Positions 15,964-24,815 of a stretch of DNA of 31,266 nucleotides are shown in pieces. Each line of letters begins with the position of its first letter. The first letter of the stretch is position 1. The notes under the pieces were generated by a model. That model ran no database searches. It was not told the origin of the DNA and saw nothing but the letters and a program-made list of their open reading frames with translations. The stretch lies in assembly GCA_013140405.1 (NCBI GenBank), contig JABFSV010000420.1:1-31266 (forward strand). Reading direction: 5' to 3'. The stretch is from Methyloglobulus sp. GTDB taxonomy: Bacteria > Pseudomonadota > Gammaproteobacteria > Methylococcales > Methylomonadaceae. Both the position numbers and the translations under genes were made by a program.

Positions 15964-16818
15964 TTATTCATTGACATTTGTTAGATAGACTTTGGCACAG
16001 GCCTTCAATGTGTTGTCATGAATGTTGAGTACATTGCGGAAATCTACTTGATAGCCACCCGCTAAATTCCATGCAATAGGGATATGCCATGACTTGGCAT
16101 TCTCAAACACCAGACGATCTCGCTCTGCTAACTGCGCAGTAGTAAGCCAACCTCCTAATGGGTCAGCGACGTGTGGATCAGCACCAGCCTGATAGTGAAT
16201 AATGTCACAATCATTAAATCGATTTACCAGTTCTGGAATACGTTTAAGGAAATCTTCTGCTTGATCTTCACGCTCATACTCAGCCCCTGCTGAGTAATGC
16301 AGCAACCAATCATCTAATTCACGTGTGCGTATAATATCAACGGTGCCATTGCCATAATGCTGGTCGAAGTCGAGTATGCCGACCTTATTGACCAAACCTG
16401 CCTTCTTTAGAACCTGCGCTGCCACTACCAGCCCATTAAATGTGCAGAATTCACCTCCGTTATCGTGACAGGCATGGTGGAAACCAGATACTGGAGCGAC
16501 AGCTACTTTGCCATTGTTAAGGGCTTCGCGAGCAGCTGAAACGAAAGCGCCTGTTGTGTAGGGTAGTGATGCTGCCACCTCAGGCAGGCGATTGCGAAAG
16601 CCGTTGTCAGCGCGGCAGGCTAGCACCTTCTGAACATAGGTCTTGCCATGCGCCAAGCACAGCGCATATTCGGTAGCTGGAGTGGGTTCACGTATGTCGA
16701 TTGGTATTCCTAATGTTTGCCATGACTCAATTACGAGGGCAGGCTTACCAGAGCTGGGAGAATAACTATGGGCATTAGCTACTAGTTTAGGGCTATAAAA
16801 TACTGGGATACTATTCAT
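15964..16818 (-). CDS. HDAC-family (acetylpolyamine amidohydrolase-like) deacetylase
   Basis: The 284-aa product is a one-domain member of the arginase/deacetylase superfamily. Expected active-site pieces are present: the tandem His pair in SGFHHACH (114, 115), zinc ligands Asp152 and His154 in ILDFDQHYGNGT, the third zinc ligand Asp214 in AGADPH, and the AGGY loop near 263-266. Bacterial members remove acetyl groups from polyamines, acetoin-linked enzymes or other acetyl-amines, and a few have other amide substrates. It is shorter than most (300-370 aa). It has its own SAM-II-class riboswitch and lies between a gene of unknown function and the metK fusion, all three SAM-controlled. A link to polyamines, which are made from decarboxylated SAM, is inference. 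Confidence 0.85.
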   Translation of the reverse strand: MNSIPVFYSPKLVANAHSYSPSSGKPALVIESWQTLGIPIDIREPTPATEYALCLAHGKTYVQKVLACRADNGFRNRLPEVAASLPYTTGAFVSAAREALNNGKVAVAPVSGFHHACHDNGGEFCTFNGLVVAAQVLKKAGLVNKVGILDFDQHYGNGTVDIIRTRELDDWLLHYSAGAEYEREDQAEDFLKRIPELVNRFNDCDIIHYQAGADPHVADPLGGWLTTAQLAERDRLVFENAKSWHIPIAWNLAGGYQVDFRNVLNIHDNTLKACAKVYLTNVNE

Positions 16819-16823
16819 TGCAT

Positions 16824-16884
16824 TTCTCCTTTTTAGCGAAATTTACCGAATTGGCGGGGTTCGCAATATGGATCAAATCCCCCT
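16824..16884 (-). promoter_or_regulatory. SAM-II-class riboswitch before the HDAC-like gene
   Basis: The element repeats the metK copy almost base for base: GGGGG, ATTTGATCCATATTGCGAA, CCCC, CCAATTCGG, then CGCTAAAAAGGAG 5-6 bases before the ATG. Differences fall mainly in the linker (AAATTTCG here, AAACATCG there), pointing to recent duplication with the binding core kept. Confidence 0.85.
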
Positions 16885-16936
16885 TAACCGTTTTGCTAAC
16901 TGCCAGCGGGTTAGGCTGTGTCTTATAACTTAATGA

Positions 16937-17311
16937 TTACTGAAAGTAGGCTTCGAGGTTTGCATCATGGATGTATGAAGTCGTACGGCGATTTTCATCT
17001 AACCATTCTTTAGCTAGCAGGGCAGCCCTAGCAAAGTCAGCCTGGCTGACAGCCAACCATTTCTTAGCGCAGAATAAATTGCTTGAGTTGCCCCATCTTG
17101 TTCGTGATGCAATGCCTGCCGGACGAAGTGCTTCTTTGCGAAGGCGGTTTAATTCCTTGCTCACTTCATTGGAAGGGCATGGACTATCACTGTAAGTGCC
17201 TGTGTCGCTGGCCCCTGCAATCGCTAAGGCTGGTACCCAGTATCCACGCCAACCGTCAATTTTGTGATAGCGCCTTTTGGGGTGGGTGAGTGTTCCGATA
17301 TTGAATGTCAT
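16937..17311 (-). CDS. Hypothetical protein under SAM-II-type riboswitch control
   Basis: The 124-aa product has no family I recognise and no signal peptide or membrane segment. It is rich in Arg, Trp and Ala. The N-terminal part (GTLTHPKRRYHKIDGWRGYW) is basic and aromatic; the C-terminal half is helical (LAVSQADFARAALLAKEWLD). AGGAG lies 7 bases before the ATG. The gene is first of the minus-strand run and carries a third, diverged SAM-II-class element in its leader, so its product likely acts in SAM or methionine metabolism. This rests on regulation only. Confidence 0.65.
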   Translation of the reverse strand: MTFNIGTLTHPKRRYHKIDGWRGYWVPALAIAGASDTGTYSDSPCPSNEVSKELNRLRKEALRPAGIASRTRWGNSSNLFCAKKWLAVSQADFARAALLAKEWLDENRRTTSYIHDANLEAYFQ

Positions 17312-17317
17312 GTTACT

Positions 17318-17378
17318 TCTCCTAATTTAGCTAATTAGACAGGGTGTCGAGGGCAGCAAGTTGGAATAAATCCCCTCA
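17318..17378 (-). promoter_or_regulatory. SAM-II-class riboswitch, diverged third copy
   Basis: Minus strand: GAGGG, loop GATTTATTCCAACTTGCTG, CCCTC, a GACACCCTGTC hairpin, then TTAGCTAAATTAGGAG ending at the SD. P1 pairing is kept although its sequence changed (GAGGG/CCCTC instead of GGGG/CCCC), as are the GATTT...CC...TTGC core and the GCTAAA strand. Such compensatory change supports a working RNA rather than a decayed copy. Confidence 0.75.
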
Positions 17379-17402
17379 GCGTTTTGCGACTGCTAGTCGT
17401 AC

Positions 17403-17442
17403 TAAAAACAAAACCCGCTCAGCGGATTGCTAAAGCGGGTTT
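17403..17442 (-). terminator. Intrinsic terminator on the minus strand upstream of the riboswitch run
   Basis: AAACCCGCT (17411-17419) and AGCGGGTTT (17434-17442) form a perfect nine-pair stem followed on the minus strand by TTGTTTTT. It lies 25 bases before the third riboswitch. No minus-strand gene lies to its right, so it either insulates the run or ends a short transcript. Confidence 0.6.
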
Positions 17443-18160
17443 GTCTCCGAGTTTAGCAGGTATTTATTAATCGCCCCGCAAGCTGGCTTACAAATCGGCG
17501 ATGAGTAAATTCTATACCTCTAAATATTCCTGTCAATAGCATTTGCTACAAATTAAGGATGCCAAAGTTAGCATTAGCATTTTTTCTGGTATCATTTTTC
17601 TTTGATTGATTTTGGGTTATGACACTAATTAGCAAATCGATTTATATGAAGTTATATGATTTGTTTGGTAAATTAACTTAGAGATTATATTTTCATATTA
17701 CGAACCCTTATACTGCCTCACTTCCGATCCACTCTGTCGCTTACGCGTTAAACTCAATGTCTGTAAATTGAGACAAAGCAGTCATATAGTTTTGCAATGT
17801 CAATGAGTCCTGTGGGCCCAAACCGGAAGTTTATCAATCAAGCTCGACCGGCAGGAGCGTGGGACATTGCTGACGCTCATATTGGGCAAGTAAATTTCAA
17901 CTCCAGCATTTTTAGTCATTCAGAAATGGGATGCGTAGACGGAATAAGTAATAGGAACGACTTAACTTATAGCCGACCGGCAGACTTTTACCAAAGACAA
18001 CTTGATATATATAAATCAAATAAATGCTCTAAATTATCTTAGTGTTCACACGTATTACACATTAAATTAAATAGGCATAGTATTACGCTTGGTAGATTGC
18101 TCAGTTACGCTTCATTAACATTCGCTCGCAACAAGCGAAAATTTGAAAGGAGTAAAAGCC
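17443..18160. other. Intergenic region between the SAM module and fae
   Basis: I see no convincing gene in these 718 bases. An 81-codon plus-strand frame at 17797 has no Shine-Dalgarno and no recognisable content. A hairpin TTCGCT/AGCGAA (about 18121-18139) sits just before the fae ribosome site and could affect its translation. This stretch probably separates the accessory left half from the conserved right half. Confidence 0.5.
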
Positions 18161-18697
18161 ATGAAAACACTAAAAATAAACAAGGTGTTTGTAGGTGAAG
18201 CCTTAGTGGGTGAAGGCAACGAGGTTGCCCATGTTGATCTCATCATTGGGCCTCGTGGTAGCGGTGCTGAAACTGCTTTCTGCATTGCCCTGACTAACCA
18301 GAAACGCGGTGATAACTCACTGCTCTCAGTAGTTGCACCCAATCTCATGACTAAACCGCCCACTGTCATGTTCAATAAAGTGGACATAAAGAACGCGAAA
18401 CAGGCTGTGCAGATGTTCGGACCTGCACAATGTGGTGTTGCTGCTGCGGTGGCGGACTGTGTTAAGGAAGGAGTTATTCCAATCGCAGAGGCCAATGATT
18501 TATTTATCTGTGTGGGTGTATTCATTCACTGGGATGCCGAGGACAATACCAAAATACAGGACTGGAATTACGAAGCCACTAAACTGGCTATTAAGCGTGC
18601 GGTAGAAGGGTTACCGTTGCCTGCAGAGGTAATTGCCCAAGAAAAGGTGGTACATCACCCACTTGCGGCACATGACTATAAAAAGGGCGGATTCTAG
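18161..18697 (+). CDS. fae: Formaldehyde-activating enzyme
   Basis: The 178-aa product is a typical-length Fae. It joins formaldehyde to tetrahydromethanopterin, giving methylene-H4MPT in the cytoplasm, the entry step of the C1 oxidation pathway in methylotrophs. The family signature [19 protein letters not shown] includes the catalytic His (24 here), and [20 protein letters not shown] is also conserved. I chose the ATG at 18161, with AAGGAG at 9 bases, over an upstream in-frame TTG. None of the other H4MPT-pathway genes is in the window, so this may be the main fae away from its cluster or an extra paralogue. Confidence 0.93.
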   Translation: MKTLKINKVFVGEALVGEGNEVAHVDLIIGPRGSGAETAFCIALTNQKRGDNSLLSVVAPNLMTKPPTVMFNKVDIKNAKQAVQMFGPAQCGVAAAVADCVKEGVIPIAEANDLFICVGVFIHWDAEDNTKIQDWNYEATKLAIKRAVEGLPLPAEVIAQEKVVHHPLAAHDYKKGGF

Positions 18698-18738
18698 AGA
18701 TTCACTATTTGAGAAAAACTAGTTGTTCGTACAGAGTA

Positions 18739-18766
18739 TTGGCTAGGGTTGAAGTTTGACTATAAT
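18739..18766 (+). promoter_or_regulatory. Sigma-70-like promoter of a possibly leaderless gene
   Basis: TTGGCT (18739-18744) and TATAAT (18761-18766) are spaced 16 bases apart. The expected transcription start falls on or next to the ATG at 18773, and no SD lies between, so the mRNA may be leaderless. Confidence 0.45.
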
Positions 18767-18772
18767 TGCTAT

Positions 18773-19258
18773 ATGAGAAGCATCGTATATAAAGACCCCG
18801 TCTGTGGCATGATCGTTGAAGCACATACAATTGAAATCAAGTATTCGGATTTTCATTTTGCTTTTTGTTCAAATCAATGTCGTGAACTTTTTTTGGCCAA
18901 TCCACACCTTTATATCGGATACCCGGGGCACAAGGCTCCCAAGCAGAGGGGTGTGCAAGTGGTGAAACGCCGTCATTTTAGACTTGAGCAGCCACTTACT
19001 TCACTTGAATGTGATTTTCTCACGAACGATTTGCGCAACATGATGGGCATACATGAAGTTCATGTCGATGGTATATTGATTGAAATTGCAATGACCTATG
19101 ACCTTATGGTGGTGACCGCCGAACAAATTGAAGCGCGATTAGCCGAGATTGGTCTCAAATTGGGTGAGGAATGGTCAGAGCGCCTGCGTCGTGGTTTTGT
19201 TCACTTTATGGAGGAGTTCGAAGTGTTAGGACTTGAAGAACCCCCTTGCCGTATATAG
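18773..19258 (+). CDS. YHS-domain protein
   Basis: The first 50 residues are a YHS domain: YKDPVCGMIV with Cys11, then FAFCSNQCRELF with Cys32 and Cys36, and a trailing NPHLYIG. YHS domains bind metal and often accompany copper or heavy-metal proteins. The remaining 110 residues, including GIHEVHVDGILIEIAMTYDL, form an unrecognised domain with the spacing of a small alpha/beta fold, somewhat like HMA metal-binding modules but lacking their CxxC. I prefer the ATG at 18773 (161 aa) to a TTG at 18749, because the likely -10 box lies between them. A role in metal handling is likely, the metal unknown. Confidence 0.75.
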   Translation: MRSIVYKDPVCGMIVEAHTIEIKYSDFHFAFCSNQCRELFLANPHLYIGYPGHKAPKQRGVQVVKRRHFRLEQPLTSLECDFLTNDLRNMMGIHEVHVDGILIEIAMTYDLMVVTAEQIEARLAEIGLKLGEEWSERLRRGFVHFMEEFEVLGLEEPPCRI

Positions 19259-19437
19259 ATCTGTGCTAAAAATATGGATTTTATTAGAAAATTAAAAGTA
19301 AAGTCGACTATATATTTCATAAATAATCACAATAAATAATAATATTGGGACTGTAACTTGCGCTATTATTGATATTCACAGCGGGGTGTAAATAGTTATA
19401 TTTCAGTTGCTAACCTAGTTTGGATGCGAAGCTAGAA

Positions 19438-20217
19438 ATGAATACATTATCTTCAATTAAAGGTATTTTGTTCGATTTGGATGGGGTGCTCTACGTTGGC
19501 TCGCATGCTGTTCAAGGCGCGGTTAAGGCTGTTGATGATATTCGTGCCAGCGGTATGCTTTGTCGCTTCGTCACGAACACCAGTACGTTATCATTGACTT
19601 CGCTCCAACAAAAAATCAATGCTTTAGGCTTTTCAATTCCTGCTAACGAAATTATCAGTGCACCTCAAGCTACCTTACTTTATTTGAGAAGGCAGCCTAA
19701 TCCTGTGTGCCGTCTGCTACTAGCTGAAGATGTGAAGAAGGACTTTATTGATTTCAATCAATCAGGAACAACAGCAGATTTCATTGTGATTGGTGACATT
19801 GGTAGTGCATGGACTTATCCATTGTTAAATCAAGTATTCAATGGCCTGATGCATGGTGCAAAGCTTATTGCAATCCATAAAAATAGGTTCTGGCAAACAG
19901 AGCATGGTTTGCAGATGGATATCGGTGGATTTGTTGACGCACTAGAATATGCCAGTGGTGTCAAAGCCATGATTATCGGTAAACCTTCTCGTGACTTTTT
20001 TCAAATCGCTTTAGATGATATGGGGTTAAACTCTTCCGAAGTTGCAATTATTGGGGATGATATTGATGTCGATATTGATGGGGGACAGCAGGTAGGCATA
20101 AAAGGTATTTTGGTGCGGACTGGAAAATATCGGCAAAATTACGCTGAGGCATCGGCAGTCAAGCCGGATTTGATAATTGATTCAGTTGTAGAATTACCTA
20201 GAGTGCTGGGCATTTAA
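19438..20217 (+). CDS. HAD-superfamily IIA phosphatase (NagD/LHPP-like)
   Basis: The 259-aa product has the full HAD set: motif I FDLDGVLYVG (nucleophile Asp13, acid Asp15), motif II VTNTST, the Lys of motif III in IGKPS, and motif IV IGDDIDVDIDGG for magnesium. The C2A-type cap between motifs II and III and the overall length fit the NagD/pyridoxal-phosphatase/LHPP subgroup, which removes phosphate from small molecules or phospho-amino acids. The substrate cannot be told. The ATG at 19438 is chosen because motif I then lies near the N-terminus as usual; no strong SD. It ends 43 bases before the DUF6494-like gene and may be co-transcribed. Confidence 0.85.
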   Translation: MNTLSSIKGILFDLDGVLYVGSHAVQGAVKAVDDIRASGMLCRFVTNTSTLSLTSLQQKINALGFSIPANEIISAPQATLLYLRRQPNPVCRLLLAEDVKKDFIDFNQSGTTADFIVIGDIGSAWTYPLLNQVFNGLMHGAKLIAIHKNRFWQTEHGLQMDIGGFVDALEYASGVKAMIIGKPSRDFFQIALDDMGLNSSEVAIIGDDIDVDIDGGQQVGIKGILVRTGKYRQNYAEASAVKPDLIIDSVVELPRVLGI

Positions 20218-20260
20218 TGCCAGCAGCCATTGTTCTACTAATGTTAAAAAGGAGTTTGCT

Positions 20261-20467
20261 ATGCACGATGATACTTTCAACATGAGCATTCGTAAGTTCT
20301 TAAAAATGGTAGGGGTCAGTTCTCAGCACGAAATTGAGCAAGCTGTAGCACAAGCCATTACGAGCGGACATCTCAAAGGTAATGAGAAGTTGCCAGTGAA
20401 AATGACATTAACAATAGGCTCAGCAAATCTTAACATCAATTTTGATGGGGTGATTGAACTGGAATAG
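20261..20467 (+). CDS. DUF6494-like small protein
   Basis: The 68-aa product (DTFNMSIRKFLKMVGVSSQH, then GNEKLPVKMTLTIG and a closing acidic strand) matches my memory of the DUF6494 family, small conserved proteobacterial proteins of unknown role. AAGGAG lies at good distance before the ATG. A helical N-terminal half and a beta-strand C-terminal half are evident. It follows the HAD phosphatase and faces the phhB-type gene. Confidence 0.75.
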   Translation: MHDDTFNMSIRKFLKMVGVSSQHEIEQAVAQAITSGHLKGNEKLPVKMTLTIGSANLNINFDGVIELE

Positions 20468-20532
20468 ATGTAACGCAATCACTTCAAAATCAACTGAAAA
20501 GGCTGCATACCAGCCACACAAGCACCTATATA

Positions 20533-20922
20533 TTAATGAGCGACTCTGAATCCCTCATTTAGTCTGCTTTTATATTTGCTATTGGGCTCAGCTAACCGAT
20601 TAACCTTAGCCGCCATAATAAAGTCGTTTTCGTGTAGCCCGCTAATTTTGTGCGTCTGGAACTCGACTTTACAGTAACCCCAGCCAATTGTGAGGTCGGG
20701 ATGATGGCCTTCTATTTCGCATAACTCACCAACACGTTGTGCCAATTGCATTGCATCTTTAAAGTTATCGAATTTGAAAGTACGTTTCAACTTAGTTGCA
20801 TTGTCAAGTAATTCCCATCCAGATGCTTCGTGCAAATACTTTTCTGCGACGTCAAAGGGCATCGGTGGAATACCACCTTGGCAAGGTGTACATTTTTTAG
20901 CAGTCAGATTCATCTTGTTCAT
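20533..20922 (-). CDS. phhB: Pterin-4a-carbinolamine dehydratase
   Basis: The 129-aa product carries the family core EGHHPDLTIGWGYCKVEF (with His73-His74) followed by THKISGLHENDFIMAAKVN. It dehydrates 4a-hydroxytetrahydropterin, recycling the cofactor of phenylalanine hydroxylase. In bacteria without that enzyme the protein is linked to molybdopterin or folate-type pterin metabolism. An N-terminal CTPCQGG is usual in bacterial members. GGAG lies about 8 bases before the ATG at 20922; a second ATG is three codons on. It is alone on its strand, and its own 5' region is shared with the divergent suf operon. Confidence 0.9.
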   Translation of the reverse strand: MNKMNLTAKKCTPCQGGIPPMPFDVAEKYLHEASGWELLDNATKLKRTFKFDNFKDAMQLAQRVGELCEIEGHHPDLTIGWGYCKVEFQTHKISGLHENDFIMAAKVNRLAEPNSKYKSRLNEGFRVAH

Positions 20923-20939
20923 GATACCGTCTCCTTAAA

Positions 20940-21240
20940 TTCTCCTCGAAAATAATCCATAATCAATGCGTTTATGGTGTTGATAAGACCAAAAAAAATA
21001 TAAAAAGTTTGTCATCAAAAATTCGACAGAAACATGGTGCTGTAGTGGAACTAATAGTATACTAAATTAGTCAACTTTAATGAGAAGTTTTGTTGAGAAT
21101 CATGTCCGCGGGAAGTGACAAATGAGGACACTTGGACATGGCATATATATTGAAATAAACCATAACTACAGCCAAAAACTTAATATTTAGTCTGGCTAGT
21201 TCATTGTCGGAGGTTACCGTAAGACGGGTCTGGAGTCGAT
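20940..21240. promoter_or_regulatory. Divergent control region of suf operon, with a hairpin
   Basis: This 300-base gap serves both phhB and the suf operon. It holds a strong hairpin at 21101-21140: CATGTCC and AAGTG on one side pair with CACTTGGACATG on the other, twelve pairs with a five-base bulge GCGGG and an 11-base loop. A TAGTATACTA palindrome lies near 21055-21064. Both could take part in iron or redox control, but I see no definite IscR- or Fur-type box. CTGGAG before the sufB ATG is its ribosome site. Confidence 0.5.
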
Positions 21241-22689
21241 ATGACCACTGCAACCAAACAATTGGATGAATTGATCAGCAGGGAATATCAGCATGGCTTT
21301 TACACCCAGCTGGAAACTGACACTATTCCGCGTGGCCTTAGCGAAGACACTGTCCGGCTGATTTCCACCAAGAAAAATGAGCCGGAGTTTATGCTGGAAT
21401 GGCGGCTGAAAGCTTATTGGCATTGGCTGACCATGACCGAGCCGAAGTGGGCTAACGTGCATTATCCGCCGATTGATTACCAGAATACATTTTACTATTC
21501 CGCCCCGAAATCCGAAAAGGAAGGTCCACGCAGTTTGTCGGAGATTGATCCGGAATTACTGCGTACTTACGAAAAGCTGGGCATTCCACTTAAGGAACAG
21601 CAGAAGTTGGCTGGCGTGGCGGTAGATGCAGTATTCGACAGCGTGTCCGTGGCGACCACTTTTAAGACAAAGCTGGCTGAACTCGGTATCATCTTCTGCC
21701 CATTTTCCGAGGCGGTGCAAAAGCATCCTGATCTGGTGCAGCAATACCTTGGAACGGTTGTGCCCTATACCGACAACTTCTTTGCCAGCCTCAATTCGGC
21801 AGTATTCAGCGACGGCTCGTTCTGCTATATCCCGCCCAGCGTGCGTTGCCCGATGGAGCTTTCTACCTATTTCCGCATTAATGCCAAGAATACTGGACAG
21901 TTCGAACGTACGTTAATTATTGCAGATGAGAACGCCTACGTTAGCTATCTGGAAGGTTGTACGGCACCGATGCGCGATGAGAATCAGCTACACGCTGCTG
22001 TAGTAGAGCTGATTGCCCTGAAAGGCGCTCGGATCAAGTACGCCACAGTACAGAACTGGTACCCCGGCGATAAGAATGGCAAAGGCGGCATCTATAACTT
22101 TGTCACCAAGCGCGGCGAATGCCGCGGCGACAATTCGCACATTTCATGGACACAGGTGGAAACCGGCTCCGCCATCACCTGGAAGTACCCCAGTGTGATT
22201 TTGCGCGGCGACAATTCAGTGGGCGAGTTCTACTCGGTTGCCCTTACCAACCATTACCAGCAGGCAGACACCGGCACCAAGATGATTCACATCGGTCGCA
22301 ATACCAAGAGTACCGTGCTGTCCAAGGGTATTAGCGCTGGCCACGGCCAGAACTCGTACCGCGGGCTGATTAAGGTGCTGCCTAGCGCCGAAAATGCACG
22401 CAACTACACACAGTGCGATTCGCTGCTACTGGGAGATCAGTGCGGGGCGCATACCTTTCCCTATATCGAGGTGAAGAACCACAGCGCCAAAGTAGAGCAC
22501 GAAGCCTCTACCTCACGCATCGGCGAAGATCAGCTGTTCTACTGCACGCAGCGCGGCATCGCGCCGGAAGATGCGGTTTCGATGATTGTCAATGGTTTCT
22601 GCAAGGCGGTGTTCCAGGAACTGCCAATGGAATTCGCGGTGGAAGCACAGAAGCTGCTTGGTGTCAGTCTTGAAGGCAGTACAGGTTAA
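21241..22689 (+). CDS. sufB: Fe-S cluster assembly scaffold SufB
   Basis: The 482-aa product is a full-length SufB, the scaffold subunit of the SufBC2D complex on which clusters are built. The C-terminal beta-helix with [20 protein letters not shown] carries Cys392, the counterpart of the E. coli sulfur acceptor Cys405, and AKVEHEAS supplies His420 and Glu421 (E. coli His433, Glu434). It is first of the cluster. Codon use is more GC-rich than in the left half, as expected for a native core gene. Confidence 0.97.
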   Translation: MTTATKQLDELISREYQHGFYTQLETDTIPRGLSEDTVRLISTKKNEPEFMLEWRLKAYWHWLTMTEPKWANVHYPPIDYQNTFYYSAPKSEKEGPRSLSEIDPELLRTYEKLGIPLKEQQKLAGVAVDAVFDSVSVATTFKTKLAELGIIFCPFSEAVQKHPDLVQQYLGTVVPYTDNFFASLNSAVFSDGSFCYIPPSVRCPMELSTYFRINAKNTGQFERTLIIADENAYVSYLEGCTAPMRDENQLHAAVVELIALKGARIKYATVQNWYPGDKNGKGGIYNFVTKRGECRGDNSHISWTQVETGSAITWKYPSVILRGDNSVGEFYSVALTNHYQQADTGTKMIHIGRNTKSTVLSKGISAGHGQNSYRGLIKVLPSAENARNYTQCDSLLLGDQCGAHTFPYIEVKNHSAKVEHEASTSRIGEDQLFYCTQRGIAPEDAVSMIVNGFCKAVFQELPMEFAVEAQKLLGVSLEGSTG

Positions 22690-22699
22690 GGGGGATAGC

Positions 22700-23476
22700 A
22701 TGCTGACTATTAAAAATTTGCACGTGAGCATAGATGACAACGGCAACGGTAAGGAAATCCTGCGCGGCATCAATCTCAATGTAAAGGCTGGGGAAGTACA
22801 CGCTATCATGGGGCCGAACGCTTCCGGCAAAAGTACGCTGGCACAAGTGCTGGCCGGGCGCGAAGGCTATCAGGTGACTGCAGGCAGCGTGCGCTATTTG
22901 GGACAGGACCTGTTGGCAATGACGCCGGAACAGCGGGCATGCGAAGGTATATTCCTGGCATTTCAGTACCCGGTAGAAATACCCGGCGTGAGCAACGCGC
23001 TGTTCCTCAAGACTGCCCTCAACGCAATGCGCAAGCAGCACGGGCTGCCGGAGCTCGACGCTATGGATTTCCTGAGCCTGGTGCGCGAGCGGATGAAACG
23101 GGTAGGTATGGACGAAGCCCTTCTTTCGCGAGCAGTGAATGAAGGCTTTTCCGGCGGCGAGAAGAAGCGCAACGAGATTCTGCAATTGACCGTACTGGAG
23201 CCGAGATTGGCTATTCTTGACGAAACCGATTCCGGCCTTGATATTGATGCGCTCAAGCTGGTGGCGGACGGTGTGAACGACATGCGCAGTCCTGAACGCT
23301 CCATCGTGCTGGTTACCCATTATCAACGCCTGCTGGACTATATTGTACCGGATGTCGTACATGTGTTATCGCAAGGGTGTATCGTCAAATCAGGCGACGC
23401 GAATTTGGCCCGGGAGCTGGAACGTCATGGCTATAGCAGGGTTGAGACTGAGAACACAGCAAAGCAGGTGGCTTAG
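22700..23476 (+). CDS. sufC: Fe-S cluster assembly ATPase SufC
   Basis: The 258-aa product is the ABC-type ATPase of the SufBC2D complex. The Walker [10 protein letters not shown] is at 38-46, the signature is [10 protein letters not shown], and Walker B plus D-loop are [12 protein letters not shown], followed by VTHY with the switch His. It begins 10 bases after sufB and ends 10 bases before sufD, so the three are surely co-transcribed. The ATG at 22700 is used; an upstream frame overlaps sufB. Confidence 0.97.
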   Translation: MLTIKNLHVSIDDNGNGKEILRGINLNVKAGEVHAIMGPNASGKSTLAQVLAGREGYQVTAGSVRYLGQDLLAMTPEQRACEGIFLAFQYPVEIPGVSNALFLKTALNAMRKQHGLPELDAMDFLSLVRERMKRVGMDEALLSRAVNEGFSGGEKKRNEILQLTVLEPRLAILDETDSGLDIDALKLVADGVNDMRSPERSIVLVTHYQRLLDYIVPDVVHVLSQGCIVKSGDANLARELERHGYSRVETENTAKQVA

Positions 23477-23486
23477 GAGAAGCGAA

Positions 23487-24815
23487 ATGGAAGTGCAACT
23501 GCAATCCTGGCAAAACATGAAACTGGCGCAGGTCCCTCACATGCTGGCTGGCCATGCCATGCCATGGGTATTGGCGGCACGACGGTCAGCATTCGAACGT
23601 TTTGCGGCGCACTGCTTTCCCACCCGGCGTGAAGAGGAATGGAAATATACCGATGTGTCGATAATCGGCAGGCGTTCTTCTTTGGCGCCTGATCACATTC
23701 CACCTGATCCATCGTCTGAGGCCAAGCTGCTTGCATGGACCTTGGCCAGTGAAAGTTTGTATTTGATGGTTTTTGTCAATGGTCATTATGCTCCTGGTTT
23801 ATCTATGACAGACGATTTGCCTGCTGGCGTGCGAATGGCAAGTCTGGCCAATATTCTCGAAAATGGAGCTGACTTGCCAGAATCATATTTTGATCCGCAG
23901 CATGAACATACCATTTTTGCTGCGCTTAATAATGCTTTTGCTACGGATGGCATGGTGCTGGATCTGTCGCCAGGCACTGTGTTGAAAGCACCGATTTACC
24001 TGCTGTATATTGCCAGCGGGCATGGGGTGGCGATTTATCCGCGGAATATCGTGGTTGCAGGAGAGGATGCACAGGCCACGGTAATAGAGCATTACATGGG
24101 TACGCTGGATGCACACAATTTCACTAATGCTGTGACACAGATCAGTCTTAGTGCACATGCTGAAATTGAACATTGCAAATTACTACAGGAAGGACCTGCC
24201 GCTACCCACGTTGCAGGTATCCACGCAGAGCAGGCATCAGATAGCCATTTTATTTCGCATTCTTTTGCCCTGGGAGGTCGTCTCGCGCGCAACGACATTA
24301 CAGCGCAACTATTAGGCAAGAGTTGTCATTGCACTATGAATGGCCTCTATCTACTCAATGAACGTCAGCATCTGGATCACCACACCCGAATTGATCATCT
24401 TGCACCTGAATGCATTAGCCGAGAATATTATCGTGGCATCTTAGATGGAGAGTCTCATGGCGTATTCAACGGCAAAGTAGTGGTTCACCCAGGAGCCAAC
24501 AAAACAGATGCTCACCAGGCAAATCACAACCTGCTGCTGTCGCGACAAGCCGAGGTGGATACCAAGCCGCAGCTGGAAATTTTTGCAGACGACGTAAAAT
24601 GCACACATGGCGCCACTGTTGGTCAGTTGGATGATGATAGTCTATTTTACTTGCGTTCGCGCGGAATAGATGCCGAACTGGCGCGATCAGTACTGATCTA
24701 CGGTTTTACCAATGACATTATCGGACGCGTTAACATGCCAGAATTGCGCACACGCATCGAGCATCTGGTGCTGGAACGGTTGCCACAAGGTGATCAGATT
24801 AAGGAGTTGCTATGA
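23487..24815 (+). CDS. sufD: Fe-S cluster assembly protein SufD
   Basis: The 442-aa product pairs with SufB to form the heterodimer where clusters are made. The family signature KCTHGATVGQ holds Cys372 and His374, matching E. coli Cys358 and the essential His360. The N-terminal part (FPTRREEEWKYTD) is also typical. TAGGAGA precedes the ATG at 23487; an alternative frame from 23343 would overlap sufC. The stop overlaps the sufS start as ATGA. Confidence 0.96.
   Translation: MEVQLQSWQNMKLAQVPHMLAGHAMPWVLAARRSAFERFAAHCFPTRREEEWKYTDVSIIGRRSSLAPDHIPPDPSSEAKLLAWTLASESLYLMVFVNGHYAPGLSMTDDLPAGVRMASLANILENGADLPESYFDPQHEHTIFAALNNAFATDGMVLDLSPGTVLKAPIYLLYIASGHGVAIYPRNIVVAGEDAQATVIEHYMGTLDAHNFTNAVTQISLSAHAEIEHCKLLQEGPAATHVAGIHAEQASDSHFISHSFALGGRLARNDITAQLLGKSCHCTMNGLYLLNERQHLDHHTRIDHLAPECISREYYRGILDGESHGVFNGKVVVHPGANKTDAHQANHNLLLSRQAEVDTKPQLEIFADDVKCTHGATVGQLDDDSLFYLRSRGIDAELARSVLIYGFTNDIIGRVNMPELRTRIEHLVLERLPQGDQIKELL

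Noticed and set aside
17797..18042. 81-codon plus-strand frame as a gene
   Set aside because: There is no Shine-Dalgarno, no family resemblance, and the composition does not look coding.
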